36,228 nt of DNA. Origin: a virus. The position numbers were made by a program, and so were the translations under genes. Below are positions 14,562-20,639 of the stretch, in pieces (within the stretch, counting starts at the first letter, position 1; every line of letters starts with the position of its first letter). The notes below the pieces were generated by a model. It did no database searches and was not told the origin of the DNA. It saw only the letters and a program-made list of their open reading frames with translations. The stretch spans positions 1 through 36,228 of IMG/VR virus record IMGVR_UViG_3300028275_000422. One strand, 5' to 3'.

Positions 14562-14664
14562 CTTTCATTTCCTCGTGTGCTAATCGTAGTATGTAGTAAA
14601 TTACATATGCAGTAAAGATAAGACCGCATCCCAATATTGTAACAACTCCCCACGGAAAATCCAT
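14515..14664 (-). CDS. 49-aa membrane protein, unknown function
   Basis: A short frame starting MDFPWGVVTILGCGLIF, with one transmembrane helix (about residues 6-27) and a charged tail (HEEMKDEKSS). Its ATG shares one base with the stop of the protease gene (TGATG), a strong sign of coupled translation. Its 3' end overlaps the start of the 70-aa membrane protein. Confidence 0.6.
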   Translation of the reverse strand: MDFPWGVVTILGCGLIFTAYVIYYILRLAHEEMKDEKSSNHSVSNESGN

Positions 14665-15410
14665 CAATACTTACCCTCAGTGCAATACTCAACTTTCTTA
14701 TTTGGATAATAAGGATACTTACCTTCTTGTGGTTTCATCCATCCACATCCAATTAACCAATCCATCGTCATTGGGGTAGGACGAATTTGTTCCCACAGAG
14801 GACCATTCGCACACATTTCTAACTTTTCTGCAGTCTGATTTGATTGCTCTTCTGCCCAGTTAGCATCTGCTTCCCAGGGAACAGCACGACTTTGCATCAT
14901 TGATTCATAAGTTAATCTAGTTTGCTTCATTACCCATGCAGGTATTTCAGAATCCTGATGTACCTGAGCCATAAAAGAAGTTTGTAGTCCACCACCCATA
15001 CAATCTTGTACAGCGTGCCACCCTTCATGTCTCATTGTTCCCAGAAACTCTCTAGGATCTTTGAGAAGTTGTTCATTCACGAAGAAACGATTATAGTTTG
15101 GCTTATATAATCCTACTGTTCTTGGAGTAAAGTATCTTTCCGGTGCAACATAAACAGGAACATTTACACCATCAAGAGCAGTAATAATTCTTTTTAGTTC
15201 TTCTCTGAACGGGTCAAAATCTGGATTCTTTAGTAGTTCAGAATCCACTGTGAGTTTCTCTATACCCTCAGTGCATTCTAGGAGAATCATGCAACCCATT
15301 GCCTCTGCACTATAAGGTCTTACTGTTGGTTGCTTTGGTTCCAGTGATGATGCAATAGCAGGAAATGCTAAGGATAAAACTAAACCAACTGAGGTGAACA
15401 ACTTTTTCAT
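14664..15410 (-). CDS. Exported HExxH zinc metalloprotease-like protein
   Basis: A 248-aa protein starting at the ATG at 15410, which overlaps the upstream stop as ATGA (preferred to an ATG four codons further up). Signal peptide MKKLFTSVGLVLSLAFPAIA. Zinc motif H128-E-G-W-H132 (TMRHEGWHAVQDCMGG), with E180 in WEADANWAEE as the probable third ligand (gluzincin style). Cysteines suggest disulfides. It would act in the periplasm or on the virion. Target unknown; next to the lysis block, it may help breach the envelope (inference). Confidence 0.75.
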   Translation of the reverse strand: MKKLFTSVGLVLSLAFPAIASSLEPKQPTVRPYSAEAMGCMILLECTEGIEKLTVDSELLKNPDFDPFREELKRIITALDGVNVPVYVAPERYFTPRTVGLYKPNYNRFFVNEQLLKDPREFLGTMRHEGWHAVQDCMGGGLQTSFMAQVHQDSEIPAWVMKQTRLTYESMMQSRAVPWEADANWAEEQSNQTAEKLEMCANGPLWEQIRPTPMTMDWLIGCGWMKPQEGKYPYYPNKKVEYCTEGKY

Positions 15411-15607
15411 TCGTTCCACCATCCTTCTTCTTTGTGTATCCAGACTTTCAAATCTTTTACATACTTTCTCAAGATCTGGGCCTGCTCTTCATGCCAAAAA
15501 TCACCCGTCTCCATGTGAAGACGGGTGTGATTATCTATAGCTTTGAGTATTTGGTGGATGGGAGCATTCCAACACTCTCGTTTTGGAGTGTTCCATTCTC
15601 TTGGCAT
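15407..15607 (-). CDS. Small soluble phage protein, unknown function
   Basis: A 66-aa protein rich in Trp and His, with a helical core (IHQILKAIDNH and QAQILRKYVKDLKVWI). Its 5' third overlaps the 3' end of the upstream 59-codon gene in another frame, and its stop overlaps the protease ATG (ATGA). An internal ATG (Met32) could be an alternative start that avoids the overlap. Two hairpins fall inside this gene. Confidence 0.6.
   Translation of the reverse strand: MPREWNTPKRECWNAPIHQILKAIDNHTRLHMETGDFWHEEQAQILRKYVKDLKVWIHKEEGWWNE
15502..15592. other. Two hairpins inside overlapping coding sequence
   Basis: A perfect 9-bp inverted repeat (15502-15510 with 15519-15527, 8-base loop) and a 7-bp one (15571-15577 with 15586-15592) lie within the 66-aa gene, the second also inside the overlapping 59-aa gene. 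Neither is followed by a T-run, so they are not terminators. They may shape the message. Confidence 0.5.
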
Positions 15608-15714
15608 TGGTATGTAAATGTGTAAATTTGATTATCACTTAAAAAATCAGTTTGACATAAGTTAGGTCCAACTAACACATGACCAACAATAGTCAAAGTC
15701 ATGAATTCAATCAT
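15535..15714 (-). CDS. 59-aa small protein, unknown function
   Basis: A frame starting MIEFMTLTIVGHVLVGPNLC and ending KYSKL. Its ATG overlaps the stop of the 40-codon basic protein (ATGA), and its 3' end runs 73 bases into the 66-aa gene in another frame. Composition is protein-like (alternating hydrophobics, two Cys, Gly/Pro turns). Unknown function. Either this gene or the N-terminus of the 66-aa gene could be non-functional. Confidence 0.5.
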   Translation of the reverse strand: MIEFMTLTIVGHVLVGPNLCQTDFLSDNQIYTFTYQCQENGTLQNESVGMLPSTKYSKL

Positions 15715-15833
15715 TTTTTCTTTCCACCATTCTTTGCTTTTTTAGCGTTAGCATTACCAGAGTTTTGCTTTTTGTTGTTAGAAGATCCAGCACCGCCAGA
15801 ACCTTTTTTACCTTTATTTGCAGACTTAGACAT
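15711..15833 (-). CDS. 40-aa Lys/Gly/Asn-rich basic protein
   Basis: A low-complexity, very basic peptide (MSKSANKGKKGSGGAGSSNN..., ending GGKKK) with no hydrophobic core. Its ATG overlaps the upstream stop (TAATG). It might bind DNA, RNA or acidic surfaces. I believe similar basic micro-proteins recur in cyanomyoviruses, but this is unchecked. Confidence 0.6.
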   Translation of the reverse strand: MSKSANKGKKGSGGAGSSNNKKQNSGNANAKKAKNGGKKK

Positions 15834-16147
15834 TATGCTCCACCTGTGCGAGGTTGTACTTGACCTTCCAGAACTTCTACTCTTTCTTCAAGAGTTGGTT
15901 CCGATGCGGAAACTTCGGGAGTAGGTAGTTCAGGAAGAGATTCTACAACCTCTTCTCTTTTTGTCTCATCCTTTTTTTCATCATCATCACCACCCTTCTT
16001 CATTGTGTTAATACCAAAGGTTGCAGCAGATGCGGTGAAAACAGTAGCAATGAAAGTGGGGTCCATCTTAGATAGAGCACCAGCATAACTAGCAGTAAGG
16101 AGAGCAGCAGACCAACCCAAAATCGCAATGCGTATAACAGTACTCAT
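15833..16147 (-). CDS. Two-helix membrane protein, candidate holin
   Basis: The start at the ATG at 16147 (MSTVIRIAILGW...) is supported by AAGGAAAAG upstream. The 104-aa protein has two hydrophobic segments (about 3-24 and 30-49), a charged stretch (KKGGDDDEKKDETKRE) and an acidic/Pro C-terminal tail. It follows the lysozyme gene directly. Topology and context fit a class II-like holin that lets the endolysin reach the wall, but there is no family motif; it may be another membrane protein. Confidence 0.5.
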   Translation of the reverse strand: MSTVIRIAILGWSAALLTASYAGALSKMDPTFIATVFTASAATFGINTMKKGGDDDEKKDETKREEVVESLPELPTPEVSASEPTLEERVEVLEGQVQPRTGGA

Positions 16148-16195
16148 ACACTTTTCCTTTTTAGTTTGTGTTTCCATTTGTTCCTTTGTGTGAGG

Positions 16196-16867
16196 TTAAC
16201 CTTTTTTCCAAGCTTCACCTTCTGCTTTTCTTCTACGAGCAAGTCCTGCTTCTACATTTGAACCAGGATTACGATAGAGGAATAACGCATCAGGAACCAA
16301 GTCCCATTCTTTATTCTTCAAGCGTTTAGTAATAGTATTAAAGTTATCACCACCGTAAAAACCGGCACCAAGATTATAAGCAAAGCTGAGCAGAGCGCCT
16401 CTTTTTCCATCTGACATTTCACTCCAATAAGGGATTTTTCTTAATGCAGGAAGAAACTCTTTCTTACACTGCTCAATTAAAAGTTCATCTGCTTCCGCCT
16501 GAGTGAGTGTATCTCCCATATGGAACGCTGAACCATCTTTCTTACGGGTTGAACCCCAACCAATCGTGATTGGAAGTCCTCCAGTAAGAGGATCGGGATA
16601 TGCTTTTAGATGACATCCCTCAAACTCTTTGATTAATTTGAGTCCCATCATTGGAACATCATCACCACCAACTACAGGTGCTGCAGCAGCGGGAGTGGAT
16701 GCTGGTGCAGCACTAGTCTTTTTTCCTCTGTAAATCTCCGCCCAATCAATATTATCTTCTAGATATTTGACTGGGAGATTATCTTCCAACCACTGAACTG
16801 CTTTAACATGATTAGGATTCTTCTCGTCATAGAATTTGAAGAAGTTATGAAGATCGATTCTTGCCAT
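16196..16867 (-). CDS. Lysozyme (GH24, T4-type endolysin) with N-terminal module
   Basis: A 223-aa peptidoglycan hydrolase. Residues 1-48 are a module shared with the next upstream enzyme (LHNFFKFYDE, AVQWLEDNLP, DW--I-R). An Ala/Pro-rich linker (51-68) and a GH24 domain follow, with Glu83 (FEGCHLKAY), Asp92 (YPDP) and Thr101 (ITIGWG) in the catalytic positions. No signal peptide, so release needs a holin. GGAGA precedes the start. The gene downstream is the candidate holin. Confidence 0.92.
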   Translation of the reverse strand: MARIDLHNFFKFYDEKNPNHVKAVQWLEDNLPVKYLEDNIDWAEIYRGKKTSAAPASTPAAAAPVVGGDDVPMMGLKLIKEFEGCHLKAYPDPLTGGLPITIGWGSTRKKDGSAFHMGDTLTQAEADELLIEQCKKEFLPALRKIPYWSEMSDGKRGALLSFAYNLGAGFYGGDNFNTITKRLKNKEWDLVPDALFLYRNPGSNVEAGLARRRKAEGEAWKKG

Positions 16868-16952
16868 TGTTGTCTCCGAAATACCGTTGATAAAGTTCGT
16901 TTGCTTCTAAATGCTTTCCGTTATTTGTAAGATCTTTAATCACCTTAAGCAT
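16845..16952 (-). CDS. 35-aa small protein between the two lytic enzymes
   Basis: A 35-codon frame (MLKVIKDLTNNGKHLEANEL..., ending GKNRSS) fills most of the gap between the peptidase and lysozyme genes and overlaps the lysozyme start by 23 bases. Amphipathic-helix-like composition. The ribosome site is weak. Function unknown; it could act in translational coupling or as a lysis regulator. Confidence 0.45.
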   Translation of the reverse strand: MLKVIKDLTNNGKHLEANELYQRYFGDNNGKNRSS

Positions 16953-16965
16953 CTTTCTTTTAAAA

Positions 16966-17637
16966 TTAATCGAAGATTCTTCCCCATCCATCGTTGCCTC
17001 CTGGACACCAACGGTGCTTAAGAACTGCTTTAGTATAAATGGTTTTCTTTCCGTTAGTTACAGGACCAGTGTAATTATCATTTAGTGATCCATATGGGTC
17101 ATTAACATAGTACCCTTTTCCATCTGGTGTCTTGCCGATTACAACACACATGTGCCCACCAGTAGGTGCAGAAAGAGAACCCCTATGGAGTATGCCAATA
17201 ACAACGGGCTTCCCAGCGTCCAGACTTTTATCGATATCAGCAAAAGATAAATTGTAACTAAAGTGTGACTTAACACCATAACCTGCCAGAACCTTCGTCT
17301 GTACGGCATGGTCCGTTGTATCACCAATTGCGAATACTTTCTTAACATATTCATCGTCGCCTTTGATACTGCCTGGCTTGAGGAAAGCAAGGCACATAGC
17401 ACACGATGAAGAGTTGCAAGTTCTATGTGCATCTCTGTAGTTGTCTACTTGGTTGAAGTATGGAACTGCTAGAACTGCTGGTGTAGGGGGCTTAGTTCTA
17501 AAAATTCCAATCCAATCAGTTTCCGCATCATCTAAAAACTGAGAGGGAAGATTATCTTCTAACCACTGGACCGCTGCAACATGATTTGAATTGCTATCAT
17601 CATAAAACTTAAAAAAGTTATGAAGATCTAGGGTCAT
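16966..17637 (-). CDS. C39-like cysteine peptidase with the same N-terminal module
   Basis: A 223-aa protein. Residues 1-48 match the lysozyme's N-terminal module (LHNFFKFYDD, NHVAAVQWLEDNLP). The rest fits the peptidase C39-like papain fold: Gln63 (PYFNQVDN), Cys74 (RTCNSSSCAM) as probable nucleophile, His162 (GGHMCVVIG) and Asp180 (YYVNDPYGS). It probably cleaves peptide cross-links of the wall or a host or virion protein. An exact late promoter lies 25 bases upstream. Confidence 0.8.
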   Translation of the reverse strand: MTLDLHNFFKFYDDSNSNHVAAVQWLEDNLPSQFLDDAETDWIGIFRTKPPTPAVLAVPYFNQVDNYRDAHRTCNSSSCAMCLAFLKPGSIKGDDEYVKKVFAIGDTTDHAVQTKVLAGYGVKSHFSYNLSFADIDKSLDAGKPVVIGILHRGSLSAPTGGHMCVVIGKTPDGKGYYVNDPYGSLNDNYTGPVTNGKKTIYTKAVLKHRWCPGGNDGWGRIFD

Positions 17638-17662
17638 GGATTATCTCTATAAACACTGAGAA

Positions 17663-17670
17663 TATTTATA
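17663..17670 (-). promoter_or_regulatory. Late promoter of the peptidase/lysozyme block
   Basis: Exact TATAAATA on the minus strand, fused to the U-tract of the peroxiredoxin terminator and 25 bases before the peptidase ATG. Confidence 0.8.
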
Positions 17671-17695
17671 AAAAAAGCGCCCCTTTGGGCGCTTT
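17671..17695 (-). terminator. Intrinsic terminator of the photosynthesis/redox operon
   Basis: Perfect 9-bp GC-rich stem (17674-17682 with 17687-17695, 4-base loop) followed by a run of T on the minus strand, eight bases after the peroxiredoxin stop. Confidence 0.93.
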
Positions 17696-17703
17696 GATTA
17701 TTT

Positions 17704-18231
17704 TCAAGCAGTAACAGTTTCTCGAACCGTAGATTTCACATAATCAAGAACCACTTCTGGAGTAGTCGCTTCGTAAGGGTCGGTTTCTGCATTATCCCGC
17801 TGCCCATCCTCAACGAATAGTTTTTCGATGATTCCGTTATCCACGACTGCAGCATAACGCCAAGAGCGATCACCGAAACCAAGGTTAGACTTAGTGACAA
17901 GCATTCCCATAGAGCGTGTGAAATATGCATTGCCGTCTGGAATGAGTTTTACATTCTTGATGTTCTGATCTTGTGCCCAAGCATTCATCACAAACCCATC
18001 ATTAACAGAGATGCAGTAAATAGCGTCGATGCCACTACCAACAAAGTCGTCGTATTTCTCTTCGAATCCAGGTAGCTGATAGGCACTGCAAGTAGGAGTG
18101 AAAGCACCAGGCAGACTAAACAGGACCACACGCTTTCCATCGAAAAGTTCTGCAGTTGTACGATTTACAAACTCTCCGTTCTCACGAAATACAAATTCAA
18201 CTTGAGGAACTTGATATTGTTCTTTACGCAT
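17704..18231 (-). CDS. Peroxiredoxin (Prx5/AhpC-TSA type)
   Basis: The start at the ATG at 18231 (MRKEQYQVPQ...) has GGAGG five bases upstream; a longer frame reaching 18321 only shadows the hli gene. The 175-aa protein has the PxxxTxxC site (P41, T45, C48 in PGAFTPTCS) that reduces peroxides. It should protect the cell or phage machinery from oxidative stress during light-driven infection, fitting its place behind hli and ferredoxin genes. It is the last gene before the terminator. Confidence 0.92.
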   Translation of the reverse strand: MRKEQYQVPQVEFVFRENGEFVNRTTAELFDGKRVVLFSLPGAFTPTCSAYQLPGFEEKYDDFVGSGIDAIYCISVNDGFVMNAWAQDQNIKNVKLIPDGNAYFTRSMGMLVTKSNLGFGDRSWRYAAVVDNGIIEKLFVEDGQRDNAETDPYEATTPEVVLDYVKSTVRETVTA

Positions 18232-18242
18232 TTTAACCTCCA

Positions 18243-18350
18243 TCACCATACACCAGGAATGATTTGACCAGTAAGGGTATAAGAACCCATTGCGGCAACA
18301 ATACCAATCATTGCTGCCCAACCATTAATGCGTTCTGCGCGTTCGTTCAT
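18243..18350 (-). CDS. hli: High-light-inducible protein (minimal, 35 aa)
   Basis: A single-helix chlorophyll-binding-type protein: ERINGWAAMIG, then a hydrophobic helix and TGQIIPGVW, the typical HLIP end. The usual NGR of the Chl-binding motif is NGW here, the Arg being lost. It associates with photosystem assembly or photoprotection in thylakoids. Its ATG overlaps the stop of the 92-aa gene (ATGA) with AAGGAG upstream. Too short for standard gene callers. Confidence 0.9.
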   Translation of the reverse strand: MNERAERINGWAAMIGIVAAMGSYTLTGQIIPGVW

Positions 18351-18625
18351 TGTTTTTCTCCTTGATAAGAATGTTTTTGTTTAAGTTCAGGATTTGGTTG
18401 TGAAGGAACAACTGGGTTCCTTGATTTGTTTTTAATGACGATGAAAGCATCGTTTTGGTAAGATACAGTTCCAAATGGTTTTGCCCATTTTGGATTTGCA
18501 TCTGGACTAGTAGGAGTTCCTGTGACTGCTACACCACCAATTTCAACTGAGATATCATCATCTTTATCCCATCCAAGTGTTTCAAGAGCAATAGCAAATT
18601 GCCCTAGCATACCAGCAGTACTCAC
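18347..18625 (-). CDS. Conserved phage protein between ferredoxin and hli
   Basis: A 92-aa soluble protein with an acidic first half ([20 protein letters not shown]) and a Pro/Lys/Gln-rich tail. No cofactor motif. It overlaps ATGA on both sides, with petF before and hli after, so it is part of the photosynthesis/redox operon. Function unknown; a role in electron transfer or photosystem protection is only implied by context. Confidence 0.7.
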   Translation of the reverse strand: MSTAGMLGQFAIALETLGWDKDDDISVEIGGVAVTGTPTSPDANPKWAKPFGTVSYQNDAFIVIKNKSRNPVVPSQPNPELKQKHSYQGEKQ

Positions 18626-18915
18626 AGATTTTCTTCCTGTTCAGTAAGGATCACACAATCACTTGTGGGATAAGCAACGCAAGTGAGAACCCAACCTTCT
18701 GCTTGTTGATCATCATCAAGGAACGATTGTTCTTCGTTGTCAACGGTGCCAGAGATGAGTTTTCCAGCGCAGGCACTACAAGCACCTGCTTTACACGATG
18801 AAGGGAGGTCAACACCTGCCTCTTCTGCTGCTTCAAGAATGTACTGGTCATCAGCACATTCAATAGTGGTTTCTGTGCCATCAGGGGATTGGAGAGTGAC
18901 ATTAAAAACGGTCAT
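18622..18915 (-). CDS. petF: Plant-type [2Fe-2S] ferredoxin
   Basis: A 97-aa ferredoxin starting at MTVFNV; Cys41, Cys46, Cys49 and Cys79 ([22 protein letters not shown]) ligate the 2Fe-2S cluster. It accepts electrons from photosystem I and could feed phage-favoured reductases such as bilin or nucleotide pathways. Its ATG overlaps the stop of the 28-codon peptide gene (TAATG). Known cyanophage auxiliary gene. Confidence 0.96.
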   Translation of the reverse strand: MTVFNVTLQSPDGTETTIECADDQYILEAAEEAGVDLPSSCKAGACSACAGKLISGTVDNEEQSFLDDDQQAEGWVLTCVAYPTSDCVILTEQEENL

Positions 18916-19001
18916 TAGTAAGTCTCGCAAATTTTTTCAACAGATGCTGCCAGTAATACAAAAAAGGCAACGGATGTTATTGTAAAGATAGTTGAAGTCA
19001 T
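18915..19001 (-). CDS. 28-aa single-helix membrane peptide
   Basis: [20 protein letters not shown], then VEKICETY: one hydrophobic helix and a short charged tail. The stop shares a base with the petF ATG (TAATG), placing it in the operon between hli and petF. Size and topology resemble small photosystem or cytochrome b6f subunits, but the sequence does not match PsbT, PsbM, PetN, PetL or PsaM as I remember them. Possibly a new micro-protein. Confidence 0.5.
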   Translation of the reverse strand: MTSTIFTITSVAFFVLLAASVEKICETY

Positions 19002-19010
19002 TGTCAACCC

Positions 19011-19220
19011 TCAGAAGATTCCGAAGAAGAGGTGCCCAGTGAGAGCATAAGAAATAGCGCCAGCAACAATGCCGACCATAGCCCAGCGTCCATTCATTTT
19101 CTCCGCTTTCTCTGCATAAGGTTCGATACCATAACGCTCAAGGGCTTCTTTGGTCATATACATCGCGGGTTCTTTGGCAAACATATTCATTTGCCCAAAC
19201 TCGTTTTTTGTTACGGTCAT
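19011..19220 (-). CDS. hli: High-light-inducible protein (69 aa)
   Basis: HLIP with a longer N-terminal extension and the chlorophyll-binding helix EKMNGRWAMVGIVAGAIS, ending TGHLFFGIF. It keeps the full E-x-x-NGR-x-AM motif. Thylakoid photoprotection or photosystem II assembly during infection. First gene of the operon behind a perfect consensus promoter; the ribosome site is weak. Confidence 0.95.
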   Translation of the reverse strand: MTVTKNEFGQMNMFAKEPAMYMTKEALERYGIEPYAEKAEKMNGRWAMVGIVAGAISYALTGHLFFGIF

Positions 19221-19246
19221 TTTCGTTTATTACGAATTGTTACACA

Positions 19247-19275
19247 ATTATATAGCAAAAATAAAGGGGTGTCAA
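19247..19275 (-). promoter_or_regulatory. Perfect consensus sigma70 promoter of the hli-petF operon
   Basis: TTGACA (19275-19270), exactly 17 bases, TATAAT (19252-19247) on the minus strand: full E. coli consensus. The -35 box is made mostly from the loop of the preceding terminator hairpin. Start about 30 bases before hli. Predicts strong early expression by host polymerase. Confidence 0.92.
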
Positions 19276-19283
19276 GCACCCCT
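19254..19283 (-). terminator. Terminator of the outer-membrane protein gene, fused to the hli promoter
   Basis: A 7-bp stem (19265-19271 with 19277-19283, 5-base loop) then TTTATTTTT on the minus strand. The U-tract lies in the spacer of the next promoter. Confidence 0.8.
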
Positions 19284-19315
19284 GGTAGTCATTTATACTT
19301 AGTTTTGTTAGGAAA

Positions 19316-19762
19316 TCAGAACTTCCAAGCAAGTCCAACAGTAGGAACAACGGAAGTACCATCAGTCAGAGCAACTTTCACATCAGCAAACACAACTGCA
19401 TGTTCCGCAAGTTGAGTTTCAGCACCTGCTTGAATATAACCAACTGTATCATTATCAAAGGTAAGAATACCAGCATCACCAAAAGCAGCACCACCACCCA
19501 GATAAACATTGGTGTTTTCTGCAACAGCGAGATCGTAGGTTGCGCCAATGGCACCTTCAACCTCGCTATTAATAGTCACTTGAGGACGGACAGAAAGAGG
19601 GAGATTACCTGCCTCTACACGACCAACAATAGTTGCTGCAGCACCTTGACCATCAGTGCCTACGGCAATACCAGGACCAACATAGGAACCTTCAAGACCA
19701 CCAGCAAGTGCTGAACCACCAGCAAAAACAGCAGTAGTAGTAGCAAGAATAATAGATTTCAT
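19316..19762 (-). CDS. Outer-membrane beta-barrel-like exported protein
   Basis: A 148-aa protein with a signal peptide (MKSIILATTTAVFAGGSALA), then alternating short Gly/Ala-rich beta strands (YLGGGAAFG, GYIQAGAETQ, VPTVGLAWKF) and a C-terminal Phe, the usual end signal of barrel proteins for Bam. Eight or fewer strands would fit. It could sit in the host outer membrane and change receptor availability or permeability (inference). Own promoter and terminator. Confidence 0.7.
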   Translation of the reverse strand: MKSIILATTTAVFAGGSALAGGLEGSYVGPGIAVGTDGQGAAATIVGRVEAGNLPLSVRPQVTINSEVEGAIGATYDLAVAENTNVYLGGGAAFGDAGILTFDNDTVGYIQAGAETQLAEHAVVFADVKVALTDGTSVVPTVGLAWKF

Positions 19763-19816
19763 AGTTTGTTCAACCCATTTTAAAGTTTACTAGTCTCATT
19801 GTGCGAGACTTGATAC

Positions 19817-19845
19817 ATTTTACATTTGCTTCGGGATCATGTCAA
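19817..19845 (-). promoter_or_regulatory. sigma70-type promoter of the barrel protein gene
   Basis: TTGACA (19845-19840), 17 bases, TAAAAT (19822-19817), overlapping the last codons of the glycosyltransferase gene; a small GTCTC/GAGAC hairpin lies in the leader. Confidence 0.8.
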
Positions 19846-20639
19846 GTATTTTGTTGTGCAACAGAGTTTTCGGTTATTCGACCCAAATATGGATCATAAT
19901 TCATATATTCTCGAATATCAACATCTGCACCAGATTGTTGCCACCAGTTTAGCAATGCATCATGAGGACCTTTATGAAAAATATTAAGATGATCTGTATG
20001 GATTGTAGATCCCATATCCAAGTTATACAAGAATAGAGGAATTGTATATGTTTTACCGGTTTCCAAAATTGTATCTTCAGAAACTGCTCTTGGTTTTACA
20101 CCATTATCAAGTTTATATTTACTACCGCGAATATGATGCTTCATAAGTTTTGCAGCATGATGTCTACTGATTAAGTAAATTGCTGCGGAAAAATCATTAA
20201 TAAATTTCAAGTGCAATTTTACATGAATATCTCCAGTACAAATTGTAGTTAATTGCACGCAATCCCAATCATATGGAAGAAGTGAGAAAAATTCTGTCCA
20301 AGTAAAATTCCAATATCTGGCAATATCAAGATTTACATCATCTTCTAAAATTAAACAATATTCATCATTTGTATTTTCATAAAAATGTCGAATTGCTTTG
20401 AGATGAGACATACAACATCCCAACTCATTCTGAGATACATTATCAGGAATTCTTCCTTTTAAATGGGAAGATACATCATCAACCCTACCATCATAACCGG
20501 AAATGCGTGTATGATTTTCGATTTCCCAATACTTAAATTGATTTTCCATATACTCACGACGATGAGTATCTGCATCTAAATTTAACCAATAGATGTTAGG
20601 AAGATCTTTAAGTTTAAATACTGATTTGTTCTTATCCAT
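19842..20639 (-). CDS. GT25-family glycosyltransferase
   Basis: The start at the ATG at 20639 shares a base with the upstream stop (TGATG); the codon before it is GTG. The roughly 265-aa protein has the LPS galactosyltransferase-like (GT25) features: NIYWLNLDADTHRREYM near the N-terminus, GCCMSHLKAIRHF and the metal-binding YCLILEDDVNL. It transfers a hexose to a surface glycan. Last gene of the glycan operon; its end overlaps the next promoter. Confidence 0.85.
   Translation of the reverse strand: MDKNKSVFKLKDLPNIYWLNLDADTHRREYMENQFKYWEIENHTRISGYDGRVDDVSSHLKGRIPDNVSQNELGCCMSHLKAIRHFYENTNDEYCLILEDDVNLDIARYWNFTWTEFFSLLPYDWDCVQLTTICTGDIHVKLHLKFINDFSAAIYLISRHHAAKLMKHHIRGSKYKLDNGVKPRAVSEDTILETGKTYTIPLFLYNLDMGSTIHTDHLNIFHKGPHDALLNWWQQSGADVDIREYMNYDPYLGRITENSVAQQNT

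Noticed and set aside
15679-15924. Plus-strand frame rich in Pro/Phe/Leu
   Set aside because: It is the antisense of the 40-aa Lys-rich peptide and the acidic tail of the candidate holin.
18232-18321. N-terminal extension of the peroxiredoxin
   Set aside because: These codons are the hli gene read in another frame, and the GGAGG site points to the ATG at 18231.
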